NCBI GenBank assembly: GCA_900548385.1
Contig: URKJ01000041.1
Span: forward strand, 1 to 44,880
Length of the DNA: 44,880 nucleotides
Reading direction: 5' to 3'
Source: an uncultured bacterium
Lineage (GTDB): Bacteria; Verrucomicrobiota; Lentisphaeria; Victivallales; UBA1829
Shown here: positions 1 to 7,484 of the stretch, one piece after another
How positions within the stretch are numbered: position 1 is the stretch's first letter
Layout of the letters: every line of letters begins with the position of its first letter
Program-made: the position numbers and the translations under genes
The notes under the pieces: generated by a model
The model's input: only the letters and a program-made list of their open reading frames with translations
What the model was told of the DNA's origin: nothing
Databases searched by the model: none

Positions 1-53
1 TTTTTTTTTGAAAAAAATGTGGACTAGATTTTTTAGCCGATAAGCCAAAGTGA
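1..53. other. Contig-edge sequence before the first ORF
   Basis: AT-rich edge that opens with nine T then, after a G, seven A. All three forward frames carry a stop within these bases (TAG at 25-27, TAA at 41-43, TGA at 51-53). It is followed directly by an 8-bp perfect hairpin at 57-78 (arms GGCGGACA and TGTCCGCC, 6-base loop). The base composition differs from the coding sequence that follows, so an assembly-edge artefact or a rearrangement junction is possible. Confidence 0.4.
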
Positions 54-1241
54 AGTGGCGGACAGTCCTGTGTCCGCCTGTACCGTAACCGCTTTACTGC
101 TCTGTATGCGGCGGTCAGTGCAGCTCCCTGCATTGTCGGGCCTTCCTGTATTTTTGAAAATCTCAGCCATGATCTCGGAGACTATTTCCGCTATGATTCC
201 TGGATGCTGAAAACCCATTTCGGGGATACGGGAACGGGACGGATCTTTTTCTATTCAAATACCGGCCGCGGAGTGCGCACCGATCATCCGCCGGAACGTT
301 CGGATCAGAAATATTCCCGGTTGATTTCCCGGCGGAATGTGTATCGGAGCTTTCTGTCCGGAAAAACATACATGCCCGATATGGATCATGATCTGTTTGA
401 AGATGAAGAGACTCTGAAAAGTTATCAGATGATGGGGGCGGAAAAAAACGGCATGGTTTGCGGGGATTTGTTTGCCGATGAAAAGAACGGGAATTACCGT
501 TTGCGTCATCGGGCGGCGCAGATGCCGGGAGCGTTTCCGGTTCCGGAGGCTCCGCCTCTGCCGTTCCGGCCTGTTGCGGCGACGCTGTCAAAAGAAACGA
601 TGCGGTTTGACAAAGATTCTCTGTCGGGAAGTGTCCTGCTGTATCCGAATGGGATGACGGGAACATTTGAAGTGTTGAAAAGCCCGGAAAGCGGGTATAT
701 TGAGGTCTCTCCGATGCGTGGGAATCTGACGGGAGACAGGATTTCCCTTTCAGTCCGGATTAATCCTTCAAAATGCCGATTTGCAAAACGGTACAGCGAT
801 GCGCTGATCATCCGTTTCTCAAACGGTTTTACCCGTCCGCTTCCAGTATTCAGCGATTTGCGCGGGATCATAAAGCAGGAGCCGGGCTTTCTGACGGAAA
901 CGGCGGCATCACTGAAAGACGGATGTTTCAACTGGGAATTTGAGGTGCCGAAAGACGGATGGTATTTTATTTTCACCAAGCTGCGCACAACGGGGATTGT
1001 CCGCCGTCTCTATGAGTTTTCCGTTGACGGGGATGCGATGGCTCCCTGCGAGCACAGCATGGTCGAGGATTACCGGATTCCGGACTGGCGTCCTGCTCAG
1101 CGGAAAAACGGTCATTCCTGGAAACGCTATGAGGCATTCTATCTGAAACAGGGACGGCACCGGTTTCAGATGCGGAATCTGCGTCCGATGGAGCTGCTGG
1201 GTGTTTGCGTTACCGATACATTGGAACGTGTAAAGCGTTGA
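54..1241 (+). pseudogene. 5'-truncated ORF, C-terminal part of an uncharacterised enzyme-like protein
   Basis: The reading frame is open from base 54 to the TGA at 1239-1241 (about 395 codons), bounded upstream by an in-frame TGA at 51-53. The first in-frame ATG is at 204, yet the translation upstream of it (for example around IFENLSHDLGDYFRYD) already looks like genuine protein. The true start is therefore probably lost at the contig edge or by a rearrangement. The last 120 residues resemble a beta-sandwich module (alternating F-x-W, G-W-Y-F, R-L-Y-E-F stretches), such as sit at the end of secreted sugar-acting or sulfatase-like proteins in this group. I do not recognise the family and see no catalytic motif. 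The stop lies about 140 bases before rpmH, which has its own promoter. Confidence 0.5.
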
Positions 1242-1278
1242 AGACGATATGAAAATCACAGCTTTTTCCGTGATCCGC

Positions 1279-1306
1279 TTGAAATTTCCGGAATATGGAG
1301 TATAGT
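1279..1306 (+). promoter_or_regulatory. Sigma70-type promoter of the rpmH operon
   Basis: TTGAAA at 1279-1284, a 16-base spacer and TATAGT at 1301-1306, placed about 75 bases before the rpmH start. Match and spacing are good; the call is by eye. Confidence 0.55.
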
Positions 1307-1380
1307 TAAGACTCCATGTTTTATTCATGGACAGATGAACTGTTATGAACTTCACAGATATTTAAGAAAGGAAAAGAGAA

Positions 1381-1515
1381 ATGAAAAGAACGTATCAGCC
1401 TTCCAAGATCAAGAGACTGCGCAAGTGTGGTTTCCGCGCCAGAATGGCAACCCGCGGCGGCCGCAAGGTTCTCGCCCGCCGTCGTCAGAAAGGCCGCAAG
1501 AGACTCGCTCTCTGA
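1381..1515 (+). CDS. rpmH: 50S ribosomal protein L34
   Basis: A 44-residue, very basic protein beginning MKRTYQPSKIKRLRK and continuing through the conserved GFRARMATRGGRKVLARRR core, which is diagnostic of bacterial L34. L34 is a small subunit-stabilising protein of the large ribosomal subunit. The purine-rich AAGAAAGGAAAAGAGA stretch directly before the ATG supplies the ribosome-binding site. It is the first gene of the conserved rpmH-rnpA-yidD-yidC-jag operon, with rnpA starting five bases after its stop. A second frame (+1), belonging to rnpA, stays open across the whole gene, which recalls the Thermus arrangement in which rpmH lies inside an extended rnpA. Confidence 0.97.
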   Translation: MKRTYQPSKIKRLRKCGFRARMATRGGRKVLARRRQKGRKRLAL

Positions 1516-1520
1516 TTGAA

Positions 1521-1928
1521 ATGATTTCAGTCAGAGTGGACAGCGCGCCTTCCGTTGAGACTGTCGGGAATACCGGATTCCGGTTGAAACCGGATTGCAG
1601 ACTGAAGCTGAAAAGCGAATTCGATGCGGTCAAGAAAAACGGACGGCGTGTTACAACGCGGTATTTTACCGCGCTGGTGTCCGGTCGGGAATTCGGCATT
1701 TCTCGGAAATGCGGTGTTATATGCAGTCGGAAATTCGACAAAAGAGCTGTCCGGCGCAATCGGGCGAGGCGCCTTGTCCGGGAGTCGTTCCGGTTGCTGC
1801 AGAACGAGATCGCTCCCTGCGGGATCGTGGTGATTCCGCGGCGGGAGATTTTACAGGCGAAGATGCAGGATGTCAAAGCCGTGTTGGCGAAAGCTCTGGT
1901 GAAAGCCGGGGTGATGAACCCTGTATGA
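1521..1928 (+). CDS. rnpA: Ribonuclease P protein component
   Basis: A 135-residue basic protein that binds the catalytic RNase P RNA and helps it recognise and cleave 5' leaders of pre-tRNAs. It shows the family hallmark RNR region KRAVRRNRARRLVRE near residues 74-88 and an N-terminal L-K-x-x-x-E-F-D-A-V helix, as in other bacterial RnpA proteins. The start at 1521 gives the usual length. The frame is open back to an ATG at 1335, overlapping all of rpmH, but the extension has no L34- or RnpA-like content and no clear binding site. The gene follows rpmH closely and its TGA overlaps the ATG of yidD (ATGA), so the two are translationally coupled. Confidence 0.95.
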   Translation: MISVRVDSAPSVETVGNTGFRLKPDCRLKLKSEFDAVKKNGRRVTTRYFTALVSGREFGISRKCGVICSRKFDKRAVRRNRARRLVRESFRLLQNEIAPCGIVVIPRREILQAKMQDVKAVLAKALVKAGVMNPV

Positions 1929-2176
1929 GTCCGGCAAGCCTGCCGGCGCGGATCCTGATGATTCCGATTCGCGTTTATCGGTTTTGCATTGCTCCGCTGC
2001 TTCCACCGTGTTGCCGTTTTACCCCGACGTGTTCCGAATACGGGCTTGAGGCGTTACGGGTGCATGGAGCGTTCAAAGGTTCCCTGTTGACGGTGTGGCG
2101 GATTTTCAGATGCAATCCTTTCTGCCGTTCCGGTTATGATCCCGTGCCTCCTAAAAAGAAGAAATGCCGGAAGTGA
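1925..2176 (+). CDS. yidD: Membrane protein insertion efficiency factor YidD
   Basis: An 83-residue protein with the unmistakable YidD pattern: P-I-R-V-Y-R near the N-terminus, CCRFTPTCSEYGLEAL around residues 29-44, and RCNPFCRSGYDPVP near the end, with the conserved cysteines in place. YidD sits at the inner face of the cytoplasmic membrane through an amphipathic helix and assists YidC-dependent insertion. The start ATG overlaps the rnpA stop by the ATGA tetranucleotide. The C-terminus ends in a lysine-rich tail. YidC follows 34 bases downstream, as in most bacteria. Confidence 0.95.
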   Translation: MSPASLPARILMIPIRVYRFCIAPLLPPCCRFTPTCSEYGLEALRVHGAFKGSLLTVWRIFRCNPFCRSGYDPVPPKKKKCRK

Positions 2177-2210
2177 CTGCGTGTCTGGTTTTGGCATGAA
2201 AGGTTTTTAA

Positions 2211-3956
2211 GTGAAATTTGATAAAGAGACACTCATTGTTGTCCTTGTTTGCGCCGCCGTTTTGATCGGCTGGTCTGTTTTTTATCCCAAATGGCAGGCT
2301 CAAAAAGCTGAATCTGTAAAACAGGAGCAGCTTGCCGCGCAGCAGGCTGCCGCCGAAGCTGCAAAGATTTCCGCCCGTACTGTGCCGCCCGCATCGCCGT
2401 CCCCTGCGTCTCCGGTAAACGCTGTTCCGGCAGTTCCCGCGGATGGTGCGGCAGTTGCAACCGCCGCCACAGTTCCCCGCCGCTACTCCATCTCCTCCAA
2501 ATATACGGATTACTTCTTTAATTCCGCTGGCGTTCTGGACGAGATCGTTTTGAAAAAACATTTCCGCACTGCCGACAAGGGAGCGGAAAAAACGCCGATT
2601 GTTGTCCAGGAGTCCATCGGGTACGAGCCGTTTGCGGTTGCGATTCCCGGAGTTGCTCCGGCAAGCGTTGCGGTCCGCAAGATTTCGGAACGCGAGCTTT
2701 CCGTGACCCGGACATTTGCCGGGGCTCTGCCGTTTGTCCTGAATCAGCTTTTCTCGGTTGCGGAAGACGGTAACGTGCTCAAGTGCCGGATGGAGCTTTC
2801 CACAACCGCGGCTTCCGGACTCAAGCTGCCGCAGATGATCGTCTGGGCGGGTACGCTTGCTCCGCTCAAACAGCTTGCCAACGATGCGCTCCGCGATATT
2901 CACATGGTGGAGTTCTGCCGTGCCGGAAACGGCAAAGTGACGACGGTCGATCCCACATCGAAAGAGGAGAAGTTCAAGAAAGGTGCAACCTCGGATCCTT
3001 TGGAATGGGTGGCGCTTTCCAATAAATATTTCCTTTCTCTGCTTGTTGCGGAACCGGTGTTCAACGCCGGCTGCCGGATGGTGAATCCTGATCGTCACGA
3101 TGCGCAGAGCGGTAAAAGCTACAAGCTGCCCGGCGTTGCGGGTGTTTATTCCGACATCACCGTTTTTCCGGGTAAACCGTTTGTTTCCAATTATCAATTC
3201 TATCTCGGCCCGAAAGATCTGCAGGCAATGTCCGGTCTGCCGGAAAGCACGGGCAATGCGGTGCATCTGGCGTACTGGGGATGGCTGGAACCGCTCTGCC
3301 GTCCGATGCTTTACCTGCTGAATCTGCTGAAAGACCTGACCGGTTCTTACGGCCTTGCGATCATTCTTCTGACGGTGATCGTGAAACTGGTTCTCTGGCC
3401 TCTGATCCACAAGGGCAACAAATCCATGCGCCGGATGCAGCGAGTGCAGCCGCTTGTCAAGGAGCTCAAGGAAAAATACAAGGATAACCAGCCGGAATTC
3501 AGCCGTCAGATGATGGAGCTTTACCGGCGGGAGAATGTCAGCCCGTTCGGCGGCTGTTTCCCGATGCTGCTTCAGCTTCCGGTGTTTATTGCGCTTTATT
3601 CCACTTTGGATTCGTCGGTGGAACTGCGGCATGTGCCGTTCCTCTGGGCTCAGGACCTGTCGCGTCCGGACCTTGTCGGTCCGACGATCATGGGAATCGG
3701 ACTGCATCCGTTTATTCTGATCTCGACCGGCCTGATGGTGCTTCAGCAGAAGCTCTCGCCCCCGATGGCGGATCCGATGCAGCACAAAATGATGATGCTG
3801 ATGCCGGTTATCATGCTGGTGTTCTTTTACAGCTTCCCGTCGGGACTTGCGCTGTACTGGACCGTAAATAATATTTTAAGCATACTGCAAATGAAATACA
3901 GTCAATATGCGGCGAAAAAAGAAGAACTTGCGCTGAACGGCAAAGCCGCCGGATAA
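2211..3956 (+). CDS. yidC: Membrane protein insertase YidC/Oxa1
   Basis: A 581-residue insertase of the Gram-negative long form. Transmembrane helix 1 lies near residues 7-24, followed by an Ala/Pro-rich linker, a large periplasmic beta-super-sandwich domain (about 85-360), and the conserved C-terminal Oxa1 core. In the core the helix LAIILLTVIVKLVLWPLIHKG holds the positively charged residue of the hydrophilic groove, followed by the cytoplasmic hairpin with NVSPFGGCFPMLLQLPVFIALY. It inserts membrane proteins alone or with SecYEG. Translation starts at a GTG at 2211, preceded by AAAGG at 2199-2203; no better ATG precedes it. It lies between yidD and jag in the canonical order. Confidence 0.96.
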   Translation: MKFDKETLIVVLVCAAVLIGWSVFYPKWQAQKAESVKQEQLAAQQAAAEAAKISARTVPPASPSPASPVNAVPAVPADGAAVATAATVPRRYSISSKYTDYFFNSAGVLDEIVLKKHFRTADKGAEKTPIVVQESIGYEPFAVAIPGVAPASVAVRKISERELSVTRTFAGALPFVLNQLFSVAEDGNVLKCRMELSTTAASGLKLPQMIVWAGTLAPLKQLANDALRDIHMVEFCRAGNGKVTTVDPTSKEEKFKKGATSDPLEWVALSNKYFLSLLVAEPVFNAGCRMVNPDRHDAQSGKSYKLPGVAGVYSDITVFPGKPFVSNYQFYLGPKDLQAMSGLPESTGNAVHLAYWGWLEPLCRPMLYLLNLLKDLTGSYGLAIILLTVIVKLVLWPLIHKGNKSMRRMQRVQPLVKELKEKYKDNQPEFSRQMMELYRRENVSPFGGCFPMLLQLPVFIALYSTLDSSVELRHVPFLWAQDLSRPDLVGPTIMGIGLHPFILISTGLMVLQQKLSPPMADPMQHKMMMLMPVIMLVFFYSFPSGLALYWTVNNILSILQMKYSQYAAKKEELALNGKAAG

Positions 3957-3991
3957 TTCAGCCGCCGCGCAAAACTCAGGAGAAAACTGAA

Positions 3992-4669
3992 ATGGAAAAC
4001 GAAGAAATGCAGATCCCGGAAGTCACTGTTGATGCAGTGGAGCAGAATGAAAATAATCCTGTTGCGGAAACAGCGGCACCCGAACGGAAAGCTCGTCCGC
4101 AGGTCGAAGTGACTGATGAGATGATCGAAAAATCCTCGAAAACTCTTTCCACCATGCTTGATTTCCTCGGCCTTGACGGAACGGTCAAAGCAGAAAAACG
4201 TCCCTCGAAGATCAATCTCATTATTTCCAGCGAAGACGCCGGACGGATCATCGGAAGAAAAGGGCAGTCTCTCGAAAGTCTCCAGCTCCTTCTCAACCGT
4301 ATGATGCAGAACGGCGCGGAGGACTTTCCGAAAATCTATATTGACATCGACGGCTATTCTTCCAACAACACCCGCGGCGGCAATGGCGAGCGCCGTCCTT
4401 CCCGTGGAGGCGAGCGTCGCGGCGGGGAACGCCGCAGCAATGGCGGCAGCCGTCGGTTTGAAGACAATGACAAGGATGATATTCTCCAGCAGCAGGCGCT
4501 TGACGCCGCTAAGGAAGTCCGTCGCTGGGGGGAACCCGTTACTCTGCCCGCGATGAATTCCCACGACCGCCGGATTATCCACATCACGCTTGAAAACGAT
4601 GCTGACCTGCAGACCGAGAGCATTGGGGAAGGCAGCGTGAAAAGCGTAGTCGTTTCCCTGAAAAAATAA
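3992..4669 (+). CDS. jag: Jag/KhpB RNA-binding protein (KH + R3H)
   Basis: A 225-residue cytoplasmic RNA-binding protein of the Jag/KhpB (EloR) family, which in other bacteria influences cell elongation and small-RNA networks. The acidic N-terminus (1-30) is followed by a KH domain with the GxxG loop in GRIIGRKGQSLESLQ near residue 85, and a C-terminal R3H domain with SHDRRIIHITL. Between them is a stretch of about 40 residues rich in Arg-Gly-Gly and Glu-Arg-Arg repeats (about residues 126-160), unusual for the family and similar in texture to RGG RNA-binding tails. The N-terminal Jag_N domain found in Firmicutes is absent. A good AGGAG binding site precedes the ATG. It is the last classical member of the rpmH operon. 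Confidence 0.92.
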   Translation: MENEEMQIPEVTVDAVEQNENNPVAETAAPERKARPQVEVTDEMIEKSSKTLSTMLDFLGLDGTVKAEKRPSKINLIISSEDAGRIIGRKGQSLESLQLLLNRMMQNGAEDFPKIYIDIDGYSSNNTRGGNGERRPSRGGERRGGERRSNGGSRRFEDNDKDDILQQQALDAAKEVRRWGEPVTLPAMNSHDRRIIHITLENDADLQTESIGEGSVKSVVVSLKK

Positions 4670-4686
4670 GAGCGGGAGTCTGAAAA

Positions 4687-5904
4687 ATGAAGAGTTTGAA
4701 GGGCAAGGCCATTGTCTTCCTTGCGGACGGCATGGCGGATGAACCGGTTGAGGCTCTCGGCGGAAAGACTCCGTTGGAGGCGGTCGATACTCCCTGCATG
4801 GATTCCATTGCGCGGAACGGAGCATCCGGTACATTTCTGACTCTTCCTGAGGGTTTTCCCACATCGTCCGATGCCGCCAATATGTCCGTGCTCGGTTATG
4901 ATCTTGCCAGTTTCTATCCCGGACGCGGTCCCATTGAGGCTGTCAGCCAGGGGATCAAGCTCGGCCCGGACGACATTGCCTGGCGTTGCAACCTCGTGAC
5001 GGTGGAAGGCGGAATTCTCCGTGATTATTCCGCCGGGCATATTTCCAAAGAGCGCGCCAAGGCGTTTATGGATGCTTTGGCGGAGCGCTTCAACAGCGAT
5101 AAAGTCACGTTTTACAGCGGTGTGAGTTACCGTAATCTGCTGGTGCTTCACGGTGCGGAGTTCTCTGCGGATGTCGATTATTTCAAACCGGATTCCTCGC
5201 AGGATCTTCCGGTGTCGGAGCTCCGCCTCAAGGCAAAAAGTCCGGCCGCACAGCATACCGTGGAATTTGTCGAAAAGCTGATGGCGGAGGCGGCGGCGTT
5301 TCTCGCGGAACATCCGTTGAATCAGGAAGGCGGAGTTCCCGCAAACTGGATTTGGCCGTGGAGTCCCGGACACAAACCGTCATTTCCCGGTTTCAGCGGC
5401 AAGTATGCCGGACGTTCCGCGGCGGTGATTACTGCCGTGGATGTGATTTCCGGCATAGCCAAATGTGCCGGAATGGATGTGATTCCCGTTCCCGGAGCGA
5501 CCGGTTATCTGGATACCAACTATGCCGGAAAAGCTGAAGCGGCGATTCGTGCGATTGAGGATCATGATTTTGTTTATGTGCATCTTGAGGCCATTGACGA
5601 ATGTTCGCATGAAGGCGATCTTTCGTTGAAAATGCGTGCGATTTCCGATTTCGAAAACAAAGTCGTGCGTCCCGTCATGACCGCTTTGGAAGGACGGGAC
5701 CTGACGTTTGCGATTCTTCCCGATCATCCGGTTCCCCTGCACTTGCGGGCTCATACGCGGACTCCGGTCCCGGTCGCGATTTGCGGACCGCATATCGTGC
5801 CGGATTCCGTTCAGCGCTATTCCGAAAAGGATGCGCCGGGCGGTTCTCTCGGATTCATGCACGGAGAGGAATTTGTCCGCAAAGTCCTGAATATCGGACA
5901 GTGA
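4687..5904 (+). CDS. apgM: 2,3-bisphosphoglycerate-independent phosphoglycerate mutase, archaeal type
   Basis: A 405-residue alkaline-phosphatase-superfamily enzyme of the ApgM branch, interconverting 3- and 2-phosphoglycerate in glycolysis and gluconeogenesis. The family signature is visible throughout: FLADGMADEP at the N-terminus (metal ligand Asp), TSSDAANMSVLGYD holding the nucleophilic serine, YPGRGPIEAVSQGI, the AECSHEGD-like metal-binding stretch (here EAIDECSHEGD) and LPDHPVP near the C-terminus. Some close relatives were once proposed as homoserine kinases, so a role in threonine synthesis cannot be excluded from sequence. It starts 17 bases after jag with a GGGAG site, so it probably shares that transcript, and ends at a strong bidirectional terminator. 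Confidence 0.88.
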   Translation: MKSLKGKAIVFLADGMADEPVEALGGKTPLEAVDTPCMDSIARNGASGTFLTLPEGFPTSSDAANMSVLGYDLASFYPGRGPIEAVSQGIKLGPDDIAWRCNLVTVEGGILRDYSAGHISKERAKAFMDALAERFNSDKVTFYSGVSYRNLLVLHGAEFSADVDYFKPDSSQDLPVSELRLKAKSPAAQHTVEFVEKLMAEAAAFLAEHPLNQEGGVPANWIWPWSPGHKPSFPGFSGKYAGRSAAVITAVDVISGIAKCAGMDVIPVPGATGYLDTNYAGKAEAAIRAIEDHDFVYVHLEAIDECSHEGDLSLKMRAISDFENKVVRPVMTALEGRDLTFAILPDHPVPLHLRAHTRTPVPVAICGPHIVPDSVQRYSEKDAPGGSLGFMHGEEFVRKVLNIGQ

Positions 5905-5920
5905 CCGGAAACGGCACATA

Positions 5921-5953
5921 AAAAAGGAGAGAACGTGAAATTCTCTCCTTTTT
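5921..5953. terminator. Bidirectional rho-independent terminator
   Basis: Perfect 13-bp stem (AAAAAGGAGAGAA at 5921-5933 and its complement at 5941-5953) around a 7-base loop, with A-tracts and T-tracts on both sides. It lies between convergent apgM and the minus-strand Cys-rich gene, so it can serve both. Confidence 0.85.
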
Positions 5954-5972
5954 GTATTCCGGTCCGCCTGTT

Positions 5973-6335
5973 TTATTTTACGGCGTTGGAAGGATCTTTC
6001 GGGCATGTTTTGCCGGAAGGACAGGTCATTGTGCCGTCTTTCAGAGCTTTCTGACATTTTGCCTGTGTCGCAGCGTCACATTTTTTCAAATGGGCTTTGC
6101 AGTCCTGACATTTCGTCTTGTCCTTGCAGGCGCAGATTCCGTCTTTTACGCATGGGGATTTTGGATCCTGTGCGCAGGTGTCCGTGTAGGCGACCGTTTC
6201 GATCACGATGATCCCGGCGGCGTTCGGATCGTTGTTCATCGGTCCGGTGCTGTCATCACTGCCGGATGCCATTGCCATGCATGCTGTTCCGAGTGTGAGG
6301 ACGCCGATGATTGCGAGTGTTGTGAGTTTGTTCAT
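5973..6335 (-). CDS. Small secreted cysteine-rich protein
   Basis: A 120-residue protein whose start at 6335 is set by an AGGAGT binding site at 6341-6346; the longer upstream ATG lacks one. Residues 1-24 form a Sec signal peptide (MNKLTTLAIIGVLTLGTACMAMA). The mature part contains ten cysteines over about 65 residues, largely as C-x-x-C or C-x-C pairs (GICACKD, KCQDCK), interspersed with many lysines. This recalls metal-binding or disulfide-rich periplasmic proteins. I do not recognise a named family. It has its own promoter and a 5' UTR hairpin and sits alone between two plus-strand operons. A metal-buffering or metal-sensing role is only a guess. Confidence 0.75.
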   Translation of the reverse strand: MNKLTTLAIIGVLTLGTACMAMASGSDDSTGPMNNDPNAAGIIVIETVAYTDTCAQDPKSPCVKDGICACKDKTKCQDCKAHLKKCDAATQAKCQKALKDGTMTCPSGKTCPKDPSNAVK

Positions 6336-6370
6336 GATGGAACTCCTTCTTTTGTGTTGTGTTTTATCAT

Positions 6371-6391
6371 GGAATTCCGTTTTGGAATTCC
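6371..6391 (-). promoter_or_regulatory. Palindromic GGAATTCC pair in the 5' UTR of the Cys-rich gene
   Basis: Two copies of the self-complementary octamer GGAATTCC at 6371-6378 and 6384-6391, separated by five bases. Because each is palindromic, the pair can form an 8-bp RNA hairpin or a two-site protein operator. It lies between the predicted -10 and the ribosome-binding site of the minus-strand gene. Confidence 0.45.
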
Positions 6392-6405
6392 CCCCGTTGA
6401 GTCTT

Positions 6406-6434
6406 AATATAGCATGAAGAGAAACGGTTGGCAA
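6406..6434 (-). promoter_or_regulatory. Promoter of the Cys-rich secreted protein gene
   Basis: Reading the minus strand, TTGCCA at 6434-6429, a 17-base spacer and TATATT at 6411-6406, about 70 bases upstream of the start codon. Confidence 0.6.
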
Positions 6435-6672
6435 GCTGAAAACAGTCCCGGAAAAAGAAGTCCCGCATATCCGTTCGCTGCTTTCGCGGCAGGAAACCGT
6501 GTGAAAAAAAATGGCTGCAGGTTTTTGCAGGCTTTCAGCCGCTTTTTTATGTTTGGAACATCTTTGAACATATTTTATTTGAATATAAGCATGTTTTTGT
6601 AAAAAATACCTCTTCCCTTTTTCCGGATTTTGTTATATAATATTAGCAGAGCATAATTAACATGGAGGTATT

Positions 6673-7428
6673 ATGAATTCTAAAAATCATGTTGGAGGGT
6701 GGAATGGGAAATTCACCCTTGTAGAACTTCTTGTGACAATCGCCGTGATCGCCATCCTGGCGGGACTGCTTCTTCCGGCATTGAACAAGGCGCGGGAGAC
6801 CGCGAAGGGTGCAAGCTGTCAATCCAACCTGAAACAGATCGGAAATGCGGCGACCATGTATTCCGGCGATTTCGAGGATTATGTTGCACCGAGTTTGATG
6901 GGATCTCCGGGCGGCAACATTTATAATTGGGGTTGTGCCTTTGGCCGTTTCTACATGGATGCGGAAGTCAAAGCGAACGGGTATGCGACAAACAAGGGTT
7001 CCTGGAAAACTTTCGCCTGTCCCACCGACCCGAGAATCGGTGATGATGGCTCTCCCACCCGGAGTTATGCCGTCTTCCGGATGATTGTCCGCCAACCGAC
7101 CGGATCGGGCTATTTAAAGCGGAATAAATTCAAGGTTCCGACGAGAACCTATTTCCTTGCTGAAGTTGATTATCAGGGGCTGGTTCGGACGGAGAATAAA
7201 ACCGATACCGGTCCATGCCCGAATGGCAGCCGGTTTATCAACTGCTATTTGAATTATTTCGACCGTGCGCGCCAAGTCGGGCCGAATCACAACAATGCGG
7301 CCTGTATGTTGTATATTGACGGTCATGCCGCGAAAAATATTCACTGGACGGGACGGACCGGTTCGGAGAAATGGTATACCGGAACCTATACCAATTTGGA
7401 TGCCGCCTTGAGCACCGTCATGGACTAA
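6673..7428 (+). CDS. Pseudopilin-like protein (type II secretion / H-X9-DG family)
   Basis: A 251-residue protein with a prepilin N-terminus: a short leader ending in Gly, then FTLVELLVTIAVIAILAGLL, carrying the Glu at position +5 and the hydrophobic assembly helix. The body has the NLKQIG block after the helix and a C-terminal H-X9-DG motif (His, nine residues, Asp-Gly, in HNNAACMLYIDGHA). Such proteins are greatly expanded in Lentisphaerae and Planctomycetes. They should be processed by prepilin peptidase and exposed in the periplasm or at the surface. It precedes a secreted glycoside hydrolase by 57 bases in the same direction, hence a likely shared transcript. No secretion-machine genes are nearby. 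Function as a pilus subunit versus a surface-binding protein is unknown. Confidence 0.88.
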   Translation: MNSKNHVGGWNGKFTLVELLVTIAVIAILAGLLLPALNKARETAKGASCQSNLKQIGNAATMYSGDFEDYVAPSLMGSPGGNIYNWGCAFGRFYMDAEVKANGYATNKGSWKTFACPTDPRIGDDGSPTRSYAVFRMIVRQPTGSGYLKRNKFKVPTRTYFLAEVDYQGLVRTENKTDTGPCPNGSRFINCYLNYFDRARQVGPNHNNAACMLYIDGHAAKNIHWTGRTGSEKWYTGTYTNLDAALSTVMD

Positions 7429-7484
7429 ATCAACTGATGAGAAATATCTCTTTCCAAAAATGATTCAGAAAGGACTTGTATCTT

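Larger units (their letters stand above)
6336..6672. other. Divergent intergenic region
   Basis: 337 bases without a gene between the minus-strand Cys-rich gene and the plus-strand pseudopilin. Besides the minus promoter and octamer pair it holds TATAAT at 6636-6641, a plausible -10 for the pseudopilin (no convincing -35). A TGCAGG direct repeat around 6513-6528, flanked by GGCTG and CAGCC, may form a weak hairpin ahead of a T-run. No RNA gene is evident. Confidence 0.5.

Noticed and set aside
2151..3785. Long minus-strand open frame opposite yidC (544 codons)
   Set aside because: It is the reverse-frame shadow of yidC; it is rich in His/Arg, has no binding site and yidC is certain.
4575..4583. 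Perfect DnaA-box sequence TTATCCACA near the rpmH operon, suggesting oriC
   Set aside because: It is a single copy inside the jag coding sequence; no cluster of boxes, AT-rich unwinding element or dnaA gene is present.
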